Below are positions 35,131 through 47,400 of a stretch of 64,000 bases of DNA, in pieces. Within the stretch, counting starts at the first letter, position 1. Each line of letters opens with the position of its first letter. A program made the position numbers and the translations under genes. Origin of the DNA: Golubevia sp. BC0850 (Eukaryota > Basidiomycota > Exobasidiomycetes > Golubeviales > Golubeviaceae); the NCBI GenBank assembly GCA_012976225.1, contig JAAVVG010000040.1:1-64000 (forward strand), read 5' to 3'. Under the pieces are notes generated by a model. It was not told the origin of the DNA and ran no database searches. It worked only from the letters and a program-made list of their open reading frames with translations.

Positions 35131-35829
35131 GATGTAAAGACAAATCCCATCCTTTCTTGAAAGACCTCAAGGAGGGCATTTCGCTTGTTGAAAAGACTTG
35201 GGAGATCTAAGATGCCCAAAACCGATCTCTTGCAACATGTGATTTTCCTTGCCACTCGATTTCTTTGAATTCTCCTCTCAAAGATCTTCTCAAGGGCACT
35301 TTGATTTGAGTGTTTTACTCAACTGAGCTCAAATCCAACCTTCTGGTCGGGTGTGAGTATGATCCTCCCAAGATGATGAAGTACAGAATATACTCAAGGT
35401 CTCTGATGAAGGAAAACCAAGTATACCCAATCCTCGTTCCAGCTGATTCTCATTGTAGTCAGTTCGTTTGTCACTCAAAAAAGGAAACAAGAAGGGCCGA
35501 GAAAAACAAGGAAGAAGGGAAAGGGATCTGCCCTCACCTTCTTCCTTGGTTTCAGATCCACTTTCTGCTGTTCATTCAATCCCACTCCTCTTATGTATTC
35601 TCATTGATTTTTACCCTTTTCCACAAGACTGTCCCATCTCTTACCCTGTACCCATGTCAGGCTCGAGACTGATCCACTTCCACCAAATCCGAACTTTTGG
35701 GATCAAATCCTCCATCTCATGCTCCGAAGAGTTTGTGATTATCCCTACTTTCAATTGCTTTGAGTGAGATCGATCTAACAAAAGTAGTGCTTGCCGACCC
35801 CTACAGAAGATGCAAAAGATTGGCCTCTT
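35131..35829. other. no gene recognised
   Basis: May hold the missing 5' end of Trm5 near 35131-35255. The rest has short frames without supporting splice or promoter signals. Confidence 0.35.
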
Positions 35830-36317
35830 TCAGATCAGATTGAGCCATTCCCTTTCACTTTCTCGAAGCCGCCCTTCAAAGTCTATTTTGACACCTGAAA
35901 GATTAGATCTGATTTAAAATAGGGCTTTTGTCTACTCGTTTGCTTCACTATGCAGTCAGTAAAGCCGGCAGCATCTTTCTTGATCTGTCTTTCTTCTCTC
36001 TTCTTTCCTTCTTGCCTGTCTCTATCCTCAGCCTCTCACTTCGACCCTCCCCTTCGATAAACCTCAAGGTCACTCCAAATCATATTCTCAAGCACTCACT
36101 CTTTCAAATCCTTATTCCTAATCAAAGTGTTAGCCTCTGAAGCTGGGATTCTTAAAGCCAACCTCTGCAAGCTAGTATCGAAGCTACCCTTATAATCTTC
36201 CAACTTCAAGCTCTTAGCAAAGATTTCCAATTCATCATCTGACTCGAAGCCTTCAGTTGGAGGTAATGGCAATCGTTTGACGGGTTCTGGAGGGTTGATG
36301 TTGAATCTTGATGCCAT
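35830..36317 (-). CDS. small unknown protein
   Basis: Two exons, 36317-36100 and 35908-35830, join in phase (GTGAGT donor, AAATCAG acceptor) to 98 residues. The N terminus reads MASRFNINPPEPVKRLPLPP, then an acidic patch (EGFESDDELEIFAKSLKLED) and a charged helical end finishing EREWLNLI. An upstream in-frame ATG at 36392 would add 25 residues (KPSIIASHIRIFSTC) that look like a mitochondrial presequence, so an organellar form is possible. The family was not recognised. Confidence 0.5.
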
Positions 36318-36392
36318 TTTGATGATAGTGCAGGTTGAGAAGATTCGAATGTGGCTGGCGATGATTGATGGCTTCACTGCTTTGAGGATCAT

Positions 36393-37087
36393 GCAACTGT
36401 AATGGAGTGACAGTTGATGAAGGAAGAGGAATCAAAGAGGAAGATGCGGTCACCGGGAAGGGAAAAGGAGAAAAGTCGACTTTGTCTCTTTTCTATTTTA
36501 CCCTCCCCCCCCTCCTTCCTTTTCCCTTTCCCTCCTCTGTAGAGGTCTTCTTCTGGGACTTCCTCAAGTGTTTCGATTGATTATCTGGAAAAGTCGACCT
36601 GAGAAAACACTGGCAACATGATCTCGATTCAGTTTGCTGCAGAGATTATGGCTAAAGTTCCACCCTCTTCTCGACGCAACCCGCGCGTAAAACTCTGTTT
36701 CTTTCAAAATTTCAAACTATTTCTTGGAATCCATTCCAAACTCTTGGTCGTAGTGAAAAGGTTGGATCTCTTGGTAGTATCGCACGGGAGGAAGGCTGTC
36801 CTTGTTTCTCCAATCTTTATCTTCTCCTTCAACCCCAACTGACCCGTCCCCAACCCACTCTTTCGTCATTTCCCGATTCCAACCCTCCTCTTAAAAGCGA
36901 TTTTCCGATCTGGCCTGGCTTTCTTAAATCCCGCATCTAGAAACCTCGAACCCGGTTCTCTCCTTCAAATTATCAAGAAAGAACCCTCAAGGAGATGAAT
37001 CCCCGATTAGAGTGAATTGAAACAGATAACAAAAAAGATTCTTCTTCCCCTTCCAACTTCCTCTTCTTCCATCTATTCATCCTCAAA
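36393..37087. other. intergenic, promoter side of the F-box-like gene
   Basis: Contains a C-rich patch near 36505-36520. The frame at 36618-36842 is not supported. No other gene seen. Confidence 0.4.
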
Positions 37088-40081
37088 ATGACAACTTTAG
37101 GTCTTCCAACGATGAGTCTATGCATGAATTCACCAACTTACGCTTCAACTTCACTACCATTCGAAGTTCAACGTACAATCTTTCTACTTTTAGATCCACA
37201 TTCACTTTACACCTCAGTAAGATCCTTGAATAACAAATGGAAAGAAACTGTAGAAGATCATTTATTAGAACAACAATTCACTTCAAAGAATTGGAGAATC
37301 GCATTAAAAGTTAGTAGAAGGTTTAAGCATTCAAATCCATCTGGTGGTGGTCCAGCAGATGCAGGAGGGGCAACACCGGCAAACAACAACATGTTACAAG
37401 CCTTAGATGGTTTAGACAAAGAAGACAGATTAGAAAAAGTATTAAACATGGATGGGTTAAAAGAAGATATGTTAGATGAACTGAATGAAAATGGAGAAAC
37501 TCCAGAATTATCATCTTCAAATGATTCAAATTTGACAAGCAGTAGTAATTCAAGTTTTGAAACAAAGGTTAAAACTCATGTCATCCCTTTGAAATTTGAA
37601 AGGTATTGTAATGAAACCACCAGTCTGGAATTCAGTACTGGTGAAGAATGGCATGCACTTTTTGAACAACCTCAAGAGGTTCCTGCTCATGATGGTGAAG
37701 TACAAGATGGACAAGAGAGAATAACAGAAGTAGATCCTCAAGAAGCTAGATTGGATTTGGATTTCGCTATAGTTTGGAGATTCCCGGGTGATGGGAAAGA
37801 TGAGGATGAGGAAGACGAGGAAAGAGAGAGGAAGAGAGGTAGGAATGGAAATAACGTGGTAAGGAATAGAGAAAGGGAAATCACAAGAGAATGGGGGAAA
37901 CCTGATCCTGAAAATAATTGGTTGAGTAGATTTCATTGTGTGAGTACTACAGATATCGTGTTGAAGGAGGCGGATGGGAGGATAGGGAGATGGATGGAGA
38001 GGGTAGTCCCGCATTGGGACTGGAAACTGCGATAAGGGCTAGACACTCCTCTCGAGTCTCTGGATCCATTGACTGAATGATTCAGAATTGATATCAGGTA
38101 ATGAACAACTCATTGTTCTCTCTGCCATCCTTCTATCCATCTATCTCTCGACCCCACGTTCCTCCTCCACCCTCCATACTGATTCCTCTGCTCCGTCACT
38201 TCCACCCCTTTCCCCACGACATCCATCAACTCATTCCCTTTTCCCTTTATCTGCCTTCTCCTTCTTTCTACTTCCTACTCCCTCCCTTAGTCCGGATACG
38301 ACATTTCCCCAGCCCCATCTCTCCCAGCTTCCAGAGTCCCGTCTCCAAATTCCTCCGAACCAAACACACCCTCAAAGAGATTGATTTCAACTCCTCTAGC
38401 CAGAAGAACCCGGACGAAGCCATCAACCCCGATTACGATCCCTACCTCCTCTACCAACACCTCCAATTCCTCAAACACAGCATCAGCCTCTAGAACTCGA
38501 AGGAACACTACCAATCAAAGGACTGCTATCCTTAGAAGAGAGGTCTTAAATCCAGAAGCTGGACCTAAAGAAGCAGAGGAATGTGATTGCTGTGACCATT
38601 CACATGAAGAATCTTACAAAGGGAATCATGAAATCGATGGAGTCAATTCTATGATTTGGTCAGACAAAGGACATGAATACATAAATTTGAATTTGAATCT
38701 GGGAATTGAATTCTTTGTTAGAAGGAGTGCTAAAGCTAATTTACTGCATAGAAAATTAGAAGAAGAAGCAATAAGAAGATTTGAAGATGAAGAGTTTGAG
38801 AAAATGATGGAAGAGAAAAGGATCAAAGGTGAAGCTGGTTTAGGAGATGTTGAAACTCCAGTCGAAATCGAAGATGATGAAGAAGAATTAAAGATTGTTG
38901 TATCTTCTGATGATTCTGAATTAGTTGGGAGTTCAATTAAAGATCATGCTCCTTCAAATCCTTCCGGTTCGAATTCTGAAAACCTTGTTGGAAAAACTTG
39001 GAATACACCTTGGGCTTTGAAGGGAGTTACTAAACCTAAAGTTTCATCTACTAATAATCCAGATCCTTATTCTCATTTACCTTTTATTCATAGACCTAAA
39101 CCTCAAACTGGAGTAAACAAATTGAAAAGTGGGAATGCTAGTAGAACTTCTTCACCTTTATCTGGTTTATCTAGATCTAATAGTATTCAAAAAAATCTAT
39201 CTTCTTTGGTAAATGTTCATGCGAATGATCCAACTTCACCTCCACCTTCTAGAACAAGTTTAAATGGAACAAGATCTAGTACCCCAAATCCAGCTCAAAG
39301 CTCTTCTTTAAATGGATCTTCTGAAATTTCAGATGAAACCTCTAAGAAAGCAATCGCTTCTCAACTATTTTCAAAGAAACATCCAGGTTTGAATCATGGT
39401 TCAGGAGGCAAATTAGTAACAGCCTCTCTACCAGTCACACCATCTTTTTCCTCAACTCTCAGAAACTCATCTGTTTCAATTCAAAACAATTTGAACAGAA
39501 CTAATGAAGCATTATTACTTTCTAACAATAGTAGTTCAGTTATCAATAGAGGTTTGAATCTTCCTACTCCAGCTCAATCAAATTTCGCAGCTATGAAATT
39601 GAAAGAAAGTTTCAGTAATCATAATACTAGACCTTCTTCTAGAACCGGATTTCATACAATTGGAAATGTTGGAAACAATCATTCAGATGGTTTAAGTGCT
39701 ATGTTAAGTGATATGGGGATTAAAAATTCAAATAGTGGCACTGGCACTCCAAGAGCTAGATTTAGAGGTAGGATTTTTAGAGCGGAGGAAATGAAATCTA
39801 GTCCAAGTCCTAAGATCAAAACTCTAGCTCAGAATTCATCTTCTTCTCCGGGTGCAAATGGGGATGGAAAAAAGAAATGTTCCAAATGTTTAGCCAAGGA
39901 GACTTCTAGCTTCCCAAATGGCGGTGCTTGGGAACCTGATCCTGAGGAATTGGTTAATAAACCTGATAGAGAAGGTTGGGTTGGTGGAGATCTTTTGGGT
40001 AGAGGTCAGGTTAGAATGGCTTTTGATGAGGATGGAAAGGAGGAGAGTGGAAAGGCTTATGTTTGGGAGTGGTCAAGGTAA
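37088..40081 (+). CDS. large F-box-like protein, disordered
   Basis: Exon 1 (37088-37939) ends at a strong GTGAGTAC donor; exon 2 (38291-40081) begins after CCCTTAG with SGYDISPAPSLPASRV. Together they give 880 residues in phase. Residues about 20-65 (SLPFEVQRTIFLLLDPHSLY, then SLNNKWKETVEDHL) look like an F-box. Then come low-complexity Asn/Ser/Asp stretches, a segment ECDCCDHSHEESY, NSMIWSDKGHEYINLNLNLG, a coiled-coil-like acidic helix near residue 420, a long Ser/Asn/Pro region, and a C-terminal block with KKCSKCLAKE and GRGQVRMAFDEDG. Exon 1 would also read through its donor to a stop at 38035, a possible alternative short product. Function is unknown; SCF adaptor by inference. Confidence 0.7.
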
Positions 40082-41007
40082 GACCACTCTTCATCAAGCT
40101 GAATTTTAGTTCTCGTCGCCTAGAAATCTCAAAATCAAAACCATCATAAAAGCAAAAAAAAACAGACAAGATCAACAACGCAACTCACAAGCTTCGATCT
40201 CAAATCTCACTACTTCTCAAACTTTTCGTCTCTTATTTAGACTATCTTATTCTCGGCTTTCCATCACTTTTATTTCGTCGTAATCTCCAAATATTCCAAA
40301 TCGCCTATTCTTCATTCTTCAATTTCTTCCTCCTACTAACCAATCGTCTTACCTGCAACTCCATCTCTACTGTCGTCTGCGTCCCTTTTTCTCGTCTCTC
40401 TTCTTCTCGAATCATCTACCATAATCATAGTTAGCATCTCAAGCGAACTCACAAAATCGTAAATAAAAAGAACTCACTCTGCATCTCCAAAAAAATCTGT
40501 TGTACTCGTCTCATCCTTGTTGCTATTTCTAAAACCTCGACCCCGTTTACTTTACTTTACTTTCCCCTGTGTTGTAGTCACTTTCCAATCTTCGTTGTCT
40601 TCTAATTGTTATGAGTATTTTGAGAAATGAATTGAAAGATTAGATTATATTGATGGGCGATGAAGAGATCTCGATTTGTCGACAGTCGACAGCCGACAAA
40701 AGTCCCGATAAAAGAGAAAGTAGATTCAGCTCAAAATGGGAATTTATCTATACGTGTACATTACAGAGCGGAAGAGATAGCAGCCGAAGAGTACAAACAA
40801 ACGAGCAGGGTAAATGGATCGAAAGGTAGCAAAAGACAAAGGAAGTTGAAAGAGCGAGAGCTCGAGGTCAGAAGCTGTACGAGGAGAAGATTAGATTTCT
40901 TTGATTCAAGAACACTTTTGACCTCGAAAGAAAGTTGTACAAGAGTCAGATACGACTTGAATGGGCTGACAAGTTCCTTCTCCTACCAATTTTCTTCACT
41001 CTCATCT
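40082..41007. other. long 3' region, no gene recognised
   Basis: Pyrimidine-rich and AT-rich sequence after the F-box-like gene. A plus frame at 40660-41088 is rich in Lys/Arg then Ser and overlaps the relic on the other strand; not supported. Confidence 0.4.
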
Positions 41008-41700
41008 TCATATTCCTCTTCTCCATCGTCTCGACAGCTTCAACTTTGGAGCTTTTTCCTTGAATATCCGCTGCAATATCTCGTTTGACTCTAGATCTGT
41101 CAATTCTGGCCACTTCCACTCCGCTAACCACCGACCCACATGATCACACTGTTTCCCTAAATCTAGACTTGTGACTTGGTCAAAATTAAGGTCTGGTCTT
41201 TGAGACGGAAGAACTGGAGATTGTGAATCACTAAATCTTAAGCATAGATTGGTTAGATTAGAAGAATAGCGTTGTACGGTGTTGAGCCAACCATCAAAGG
41301 CGGCTTGAGCAGTTTGATCGTCTTCTTCCCTTGCTACAATAACAAATTGATGCAGGGTGGGAAGATCTATGAGTAAGATATTCTTGTAGATTGACCTATT
41401 CACTTGAAAAAGCGATAAAATTCTTAGATTTGGAAAGGATCCAATACTTTCGAACGTCAAGGATTCTTCGTCATTAAAAACCATCTCTGTGATTTGAATA
41501 AACCTGAGAGTCTCTTTCGTATGTTGAAGCATCGAAGGCAGATTGGAGGTCGACGATGGAGAGGACTCTCGCCCTCTCTTGTTCGTGAGGGTCAAACGTC
41601 CCAAATTCCTCCCGATCCACTTTGACATGGCATCGTCCCACAATATTTCTTACCTATCCAACTCTAAACTCCAGAGTCCTTAGTTCTGCGGTTCGGTTCG
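41008..41700 (-). pseudogene. F-box/LRR-like family A, N-terminally truncated
   Basis: The frame from 41643 to 41008 reads MWDDAMSKWIGRNLGRLTL, an LRR-like middle (FPNLRILSLFQV, YSSNLTNLCLRFS), then FDQVTSLDLGKQCDHVGRWL and WPELTDLESNEIL...KAPKLKL. It aligns with the copies at 17.4-18.1 and 46.9-47.3 kb. Just upstream, the translation continues to resemble the family (LRTLEFRVG) but in another frame, and no F-box is present, so the gene is a remnant. The 211-codon frame is open, so expression of a fragment is conceivable. Confidence 0.65.
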
Positions 41701-41839
41701 TGCCCTCAACCCCTCATTTTCTAAATCCATAACAAACGCAATGAAATTACAAACAAAAAAAAGGTACTCTTACACAGAAAAAACATACTCGTACACTATA
41801 TAAACAATCAACTTCTTTTTCCAAATTTCCTACCCTCTT

Positions 41840-43721
41840 TCACATAACGAAAACCTTTGTCCTCCTCAACCCACCACCGCTCGCCAAAGCTGTAGAACTA
41901 CTTTGTAAAAAGACCTTCGATTTCTGTAAATCAGCAAAAGTTCTATGAATATGACTTGGCAATAAAGGTCTATCATGAGTTTCAGGAGGTAAAAAAAGAG
42001 AACAAAAAGGTCCTTTAGAATTGATCGGTTCATCTTTTCTTTTCTTTTTCTTGATCGGAGAAGGGGATGAATTTCGTGAAGTTGAATTTGGATTAGGTTC
42101 TTCTGATTTTGAGTTTTTCCTTTTAATCGGACTTGACTTTCTCTTGGAAGAACCTTTAGTAGTTTCAATACTTTCATTTCCTATTAATCCACTTGTTTCT
42201 CCTTCTACTTCTCCATTCCCATCCCCCTTCTCCTTTTCGATTTTTTCATCTCCTTTTTCTTTTCCATTGTTTTCAATTCCACTAGGTCTTAAAGTATCAT
42301 CCTCATCAATTCCTTCTTCTTCATCATCTTCTCCATCCTCTTCAATCTCTGGATCCAAAATTTGATCTTGAGTCTTCCTACTTAAAACCTCTTCCTCTAG
42401 TTTCTTAAGTTTAACAGCCCCTATACAAAGTTCTCTAACAACTTCGAAGGCCAAGAACCCTAAAACATCAATGATATCATCATTTGGTTTGACTTCTAAA
42501 TAATTTGAAGAATGGATCCATTCTCTGAATTTCTTGGCTGAGAGAGACGTAGAGAGCAAGATACATTTGAAGCCAAGGTAAAGAAAAACAAGAATGAAAG
42601 GAAAAAAGAGTCATAAAGATCCATTCAACCCAAGAGCAACCTCAACCCTCACCAACAGAAAACAAGTCCTCCCCGTCCAACCTGACTCACCTTTCTTAAA
42701 AGTGAAACTAGCCTGTCTACATTCGGAATAATGAACGTATTCCTTTTGAGACATTCCTTTAGTAGCTTCATCAGCTTCTCTCAATCTTGCCAAAGAATCT
42801 TCATGTGCTTCAATGTCATCTTCATCTGGTTCGTCTAGGTCATCCATGTTACCTCCTTCTCCTGAATGAGAAGCAGGTTGTAGATGTTCTGAATAGAGAG
42901 AGGAGAGTTCCCATGGAAGTTTGACTTGTTTAGGTGCTAGACGGGAGGGGTTGTTGTCTGAGAGAGTTGGAGGTCAGAGGTCAGGTTCTCACTGACTAGC
43001 TTCTATCAAAGGGTTTCTAACTTAAGATTTTCGGACTCATCCTTCGTGCAAGTAGATATTGGGATCTGACTCGAGATGATCCTCCAACCTCAAACCCCAA
43101 CCCCAGCCTCTTCTTCTCCAAGTTCTAAAGACTCACCAGCCATATCTTCAACTTCTAGATCATCATTCCCAACTCCACTTCCAGGTTCTTGATCTTTAGC
43201 TTTCTTTCTAACATCCTTCCAAGAGAGGTAAGTTCTCAACCTGTTGGTCTTGGATCGATCATATCGGATTAGAAAGAGTAAATCCTCCGGAGATAAACTT
43301 TTTGAAGATCGACGAGCTGCTAGTCGCTTGGATTGAATCACCTGGGTTATAGTTGAGAGGAAACATCAGTCAGTAGGTCAGTGATATAGAAGAATAGGAA
43401 GGAGAGGAGAGTGGGAGTAGAGAACTCGAATCTCAACTCACCATTTCTACGACTTGAGTTCTGACAATGTCTTCTACCAGTTGAACTACTGATGAGTCCG
43501 GATCTACTACATCTCCGAAAACGAATAACTGTAAAATGTTGATATAAGATGAAGAGCGTGAGTAAGGAGTCAACATCATCTATTCTTTCTCTCTCTCTCT
43601 CTGCCTGACTACTTACCATTTGAGTGATCTCTGTTTGATATTTGTAAGCCACTCCATTCGATGAACCAGTCTCATTGGTTGAATTGTAATCATCCAAAGT
43701 TGATGGATCATCGTTGGCCAT
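41840..43721 (-). CDS. SPT3: SAGA subunit Spt3
   Basis: Histone-fold subunit of the SAGA coactivator that helps place TBP. Exons 43721-43617, 43528-43442, 43341-43137, 42957-42691 and 42537-41840 give 453 residues. Seen: KYQTEITQMLFVFGDV, LVEDIVRTQVVEMVIQSKRL, SLSPEDLLFLIRYDRSK with RLRTYLSWKDVRKKAKD, LPWELSSLY, EDDIEAHEDSLARLREADEA, then EYVHYSECRQASFTFKKAKK and FREWI, and DDIIDVLGFLAFEVVREL. The C-terminal 170 residues are a long acidic then basic Ser-rich extension absent from yeast Spt3, ending in a short conserved-looking tail. It is divergent with the nucleoside transporter over 88 bp. Confidence 0.96.
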
Positions 43722-43809
43722 AGTCGTAGTCCACTATAGAATGAGAAGACGGGATGAAAGAGAGAAGAATAAAGTGCACAGATAACAATCTTCTTCTCAA
43801 CTTCATCAA
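43722..43809. promoter_or_regulatory. 88-bp shared promoter SPT3 / nucleoside transporter
   Basis: The two start codons lie only 88 bp apart on opposite strands. The interval must hold both core promoters, or the 5' leaders overlap. Confidence 0.6.
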
Positions 43810-45974
43810 ATGACTTCAAACAAATTCACTTTTCATATTCCAAACCTTTTCCCAAGAGAAACTGAATCGACTCCAACTTCACTGGTCAATTATGAGCAAC
43901 TTTCAGGGGAGGATGATGGAGTGGATACAGTTGGAGAGACAGCAGTGAATGGAGTAGGACAGGCACAAGGACAGCAAGGTGATATCCATTCACCCAAACT
44001 CTTTGGAGTAGATGCGACTCTAAGTTGGAAGAGGAAATCCAATTCATATAAGACCGCTACTTGGTTGGCTTTTGGTACTTTGGGAGCCGCCGTCTTGTTA
44101 CCTTTGTGAGTTGGTGAGGGTGAGGATGAGGATGAGAATGAGCATGAGGGTCCGACAGATGGCAAGAGTAAAGAGTTGTTACAAGAAGATCCATGAGCAA
44201 GTAGTACCACAGATAGAGAAATGAAACCCGATTGATAAACGGACTAGAAATCCGAGGTTGGTAGAAAGGAGAGAAGACAATCAGCCTAGAACCTATGGTA
44301 CCCTTATCGGTAGCCACTGGCCCCCTCTCTATCCTTGTTCTTCCGTCTGACTCAAAATCTCTACTTTTGTTCTCACTTTCTCAATCCCTCCTCTTCTCCA
44401 CCTAGCAACGCTCTAATCACTCCCTCAGAGTACTACCGATCGATCCTATCCTCCACTCCCTATTCAACTTCCTTCAGTTCATGGATCATAGTAACCTACA
44501 ATCTCTCAACAATCTTGGTCGGAGCTCTTGCAACTGCAACTCTAGAAAAAGTGAGTGATCTTCACCTCCCTCAAGCTCTAAAGGAGTACGAATTTTTCTT
44601 TGCTCTCTCTTACTTCTGAAAGCTATCCATCTCCCTTCTTTTCTTTCCCAGACAACTCCAACAACTCGAATTACCCTCTCATCCCTTTCAATCTTCTTCT
44701 CTCTTTTGATATTCACCATCTATACCTCTCAAATCTCACTCAACCCCTCAAGTTCAAACCCCAACTCATTCTTCTTCCCATTCTTAATCTCCCTTACTTT
44801 AATCCTAGCCTCTTCAACTGCCTTTCTTCAATCTTCAGTAGTTGGCTTATGTGCTTCTTTCGCTGGGAATGGGAAAGCTATGGGTTCTATGTTGGCAGGT
44901 CAAGGAGTTGTGGCAGTTGCTTTGAGTGGAATTCAATTAGGCGCCAGTTGGAGTCAGGTTTCTAAGATCAAGATTTATGGAAGTGATGCAGAAATCAAGG
45001 TGAATGGTTTAGGCCAAAGTGATTTAGCTGAGGCTCAGAAAACTGCGATTGCTTTTTTTGCAAGTAGTACTGTTTTCACAGTCATTACTTTGTTGGTTTT
45101 TGGTTGGTTGGTTAGGACTGAGGTTTATAATGAAATCGAATCTAGGAGAGTAGAAGTTATTCTAAGAGCTAAGGGAAATGATTCTCAGAGGTTATTGGAT
45201 GGAAATGAAGCAAACGAAATTGGAGAAGATGAAGTTGAAACGGAAACCTTTGATTCAAATTCAGATTCAAATGATCCAGAACTTTTACCTCATTTCGTCA
45301 CTTCCAGAATTTCAATCTCTTCTAAAAATCATTGGAATCGAATGTTGAAAATCCAAAAAAAGGTTTGGATCTCAAGTTTTACAATCTGTTTACTTTTCGG
45401 AGTCACTTTGGGTGTATTTCCAGCTTTGACTTCTAGAATTCAAAGCACCTCTACTATTTCAATTCCAATTCTTCCAACAACAATTTCAACTTCTTCAACA
45501 ACTTCAGAGCCCCAGTCCCATCCCCAACAACCTTTCTCCTATCTTTCCTCTCCATTATTCTTCACCTCCTTACATTTCTTTCTCTTCAATCTTTCAGATC
45601 TAATAGGTAGATCTCTACCTTCAATAAACCCTTCTCTATTCCTCATCAAATCTTTCAAATTCCTTCTGTCTTCAAGTATCTTAAGGATTTTGTTCATTCC
45701 TTTGTTGAGAAGTTGTAATCTACGTTCTTCCTCATCTACAAGTACAAGCGAATCGACTTCATTCTTAGCAACAGACCTTTCATTCTTCATTCTTTTAATT
45801 CTATTGGGTTTATCAAATGGTCTAATCTCTACCAGTACTTTTGTTATTGGACCTGGAATTAGAAATTCAAAGTTGAAAGATGATGAAAGACCACTTGCGG
45901 CTAGTATTATTAGTCTTTGGTTGACTGTGGGTTTGGCGATGGGGTCGGTTGGGAGTTTTTGGATTGCTAGGTAG
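43810..45974 (+). CDS. FUN26: equilibrative nucleoside transporter (ENT/Fun26 family)
   Basis: Facilitates nucleoside or nucleobase movement, in yeast across the vacuole membrane. Three exons: 43810-44105, 44406-44550, 44652-45974; 587 residues. After a soluble N terminus of about 85 residues, hydrophobic segments follow: TATWLAFGTLGAAVLLPFNA, the extracellular NALITPSEYYRSIL, SSWIIVTYNLSTILVGALAT, ITLSSLSIFFSLLIFTIYTS, ILASSTAFLQSSVVGLCASF with AMGSMLAGQGVVAVA (the conserved glycine-rich fourth and fifth helices), a long acidic cytoplasmic loop, KVWISSFTICLLFGVTLGVF, and four more to the end. About 11 helices are expected and fit. Vacuolar location is inferred from the yeast relative only. 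Confidence 0.9.
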
Positions 45975-46739
45975 CTTCTTTATGAATGGTAAAAGAGGTA
46001 GTGGGGTGACGGTACATAACGATTTTTCAAGCTCGACTCTTTCATTGTATTATACATTCTTTTCAACTCAGTCCTCTTTGGATTGCTAGGAAGCTCAACG
46101 CGAGTTTACAAAGGGGGAAGAAGTCAAATCAAGATTTTCTGACGGAAGTCACAGAAGAAAGACATCGAGGGATCGTTCGGGAGCAGTGACTGTTGTAAAG
46201 GTTTGAAGGAAAGACTGAACAAGATTGAGAGATGTGAGAGAGGCAATTTTTCATAGGAAGATGAACTGGGGGGTTAAATGACGGCTGAACCTTTAAAACA
46301 AAGGCAAAAACCTCAATTTTCCTTTGCTTTTAAAGAGAGTCGAGTGGAAGGAATGGCACTTTGAAGTCCAGAAAGATGGTGACTGAAGGGAAGAAAACAA
46401 ATTCAAGAGGGGGAATCTGCATCAGATTAGAGCATGTGACGAATGTGGACGGGAACATGAGGTAAGGAAATTGAAGAGTCGGAAGGCAGGCGAAAGAAGA
46501 GTGTCACTGGCTCAAGATTCATCTCAATAAACAACATTCACTCAGATCCCGAGACCGCAAGTGGTTGCTCAAAGGTTCTGTCTTTGATGGAAGCGGGACA
46601 CGAAATGCTCGGAAATGATACGAGCTTCGAAATGGTAGAGCTACCTTCATGATCAAAGCGCTTCATTCCAACGGCAGGGGACGGACGGCAGCTTCATCTG
46701 CGCAATTAACCGTCCATCATCCTCTAGGTTTACTATCAG
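45975..46739. other. intergenic; may include decayed F-box sequence
   Basis: No open gene. The right part leads directly into the family A relic and may be its decayed 5' half, but I could not align an F-box here. Confidence 0.4.
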
Positions 46740-47400
46740 AAGTCTTGATTTAAGATTACTCATAGGATCAAAGGAGACTTTCGATTTTGCGATCCCGTGT
46801 CCAAATCTTGAGATTCTAGGTTTGAAACTGATTCAAATAGGAGAAGATGTGGAGACTATCAAGTCACTGTTCCCGCTGAGGGTATAGAAAGAAATACAGA
46901 TTTGTTGAGTCTTGAACTAGTGCTGTATAAGTATGAGATAGTGTGGAATGACGCTATTTCAAAACGGATCGGCAACAGGTTGAAAACTTTCGCCCTCAAG
47001 AGCATGGACTGGACTTCTCTTTCAGTCGCTTCTAATTTTGCCTCGATCCTTCTCACCTCGAGATCAACCCTTGAAATTATCAATCTTTATGGTATAGATC
47101 GTCAAGAGGAAGGGTGTCGACGTTCGAAAGCATTGAACCATTTTCGAAGCTAGAACTTTTTGGCACTCGGTAACATTGGAAGCTTAATCTACAAGGAGTT
47201 TACACATTTAGCCCTTAAGTTGGAAGATGGTTGGCTAAATGGAGCTGGCCAAACCTCACCACTCTCTACGCAAACAAGACCCTGAAGTTGGAATTCCTGA
47301 AGAAAGCTCCGAATCTAGTCATCAATGCTGGATACATGGAACTAATAAAGCTGAAGAGGAATAGGAAGATGAGGGTGACGATGATGATGATGATGATGAT
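46740..47400 (+). pseudogene. F-box/LRR-like family A, heavily decayed copy
   Basis: Pieces in several plus frames follow the family order: GSKETFDFAIPCPNLEIL near 46770-46825, EIVWNDAISKRIGNRLKTF near 46935-46995, and KWSWPNLTTLYANK...KKAPNLVIN near 47235-47330. Stops and frame changes separate them. A GATGAT run (47380-47400) marks the former acidic tail. Sequence after it matches the flank of the 17-18 kb copy. Confidence 0.75.

Noticed and set aside
40660-41088. 142-codon plus-strand frame
   Set aside because: Overlaps the F-box family A relic on the other strand, low-complexity Ser end, no splice or family support.
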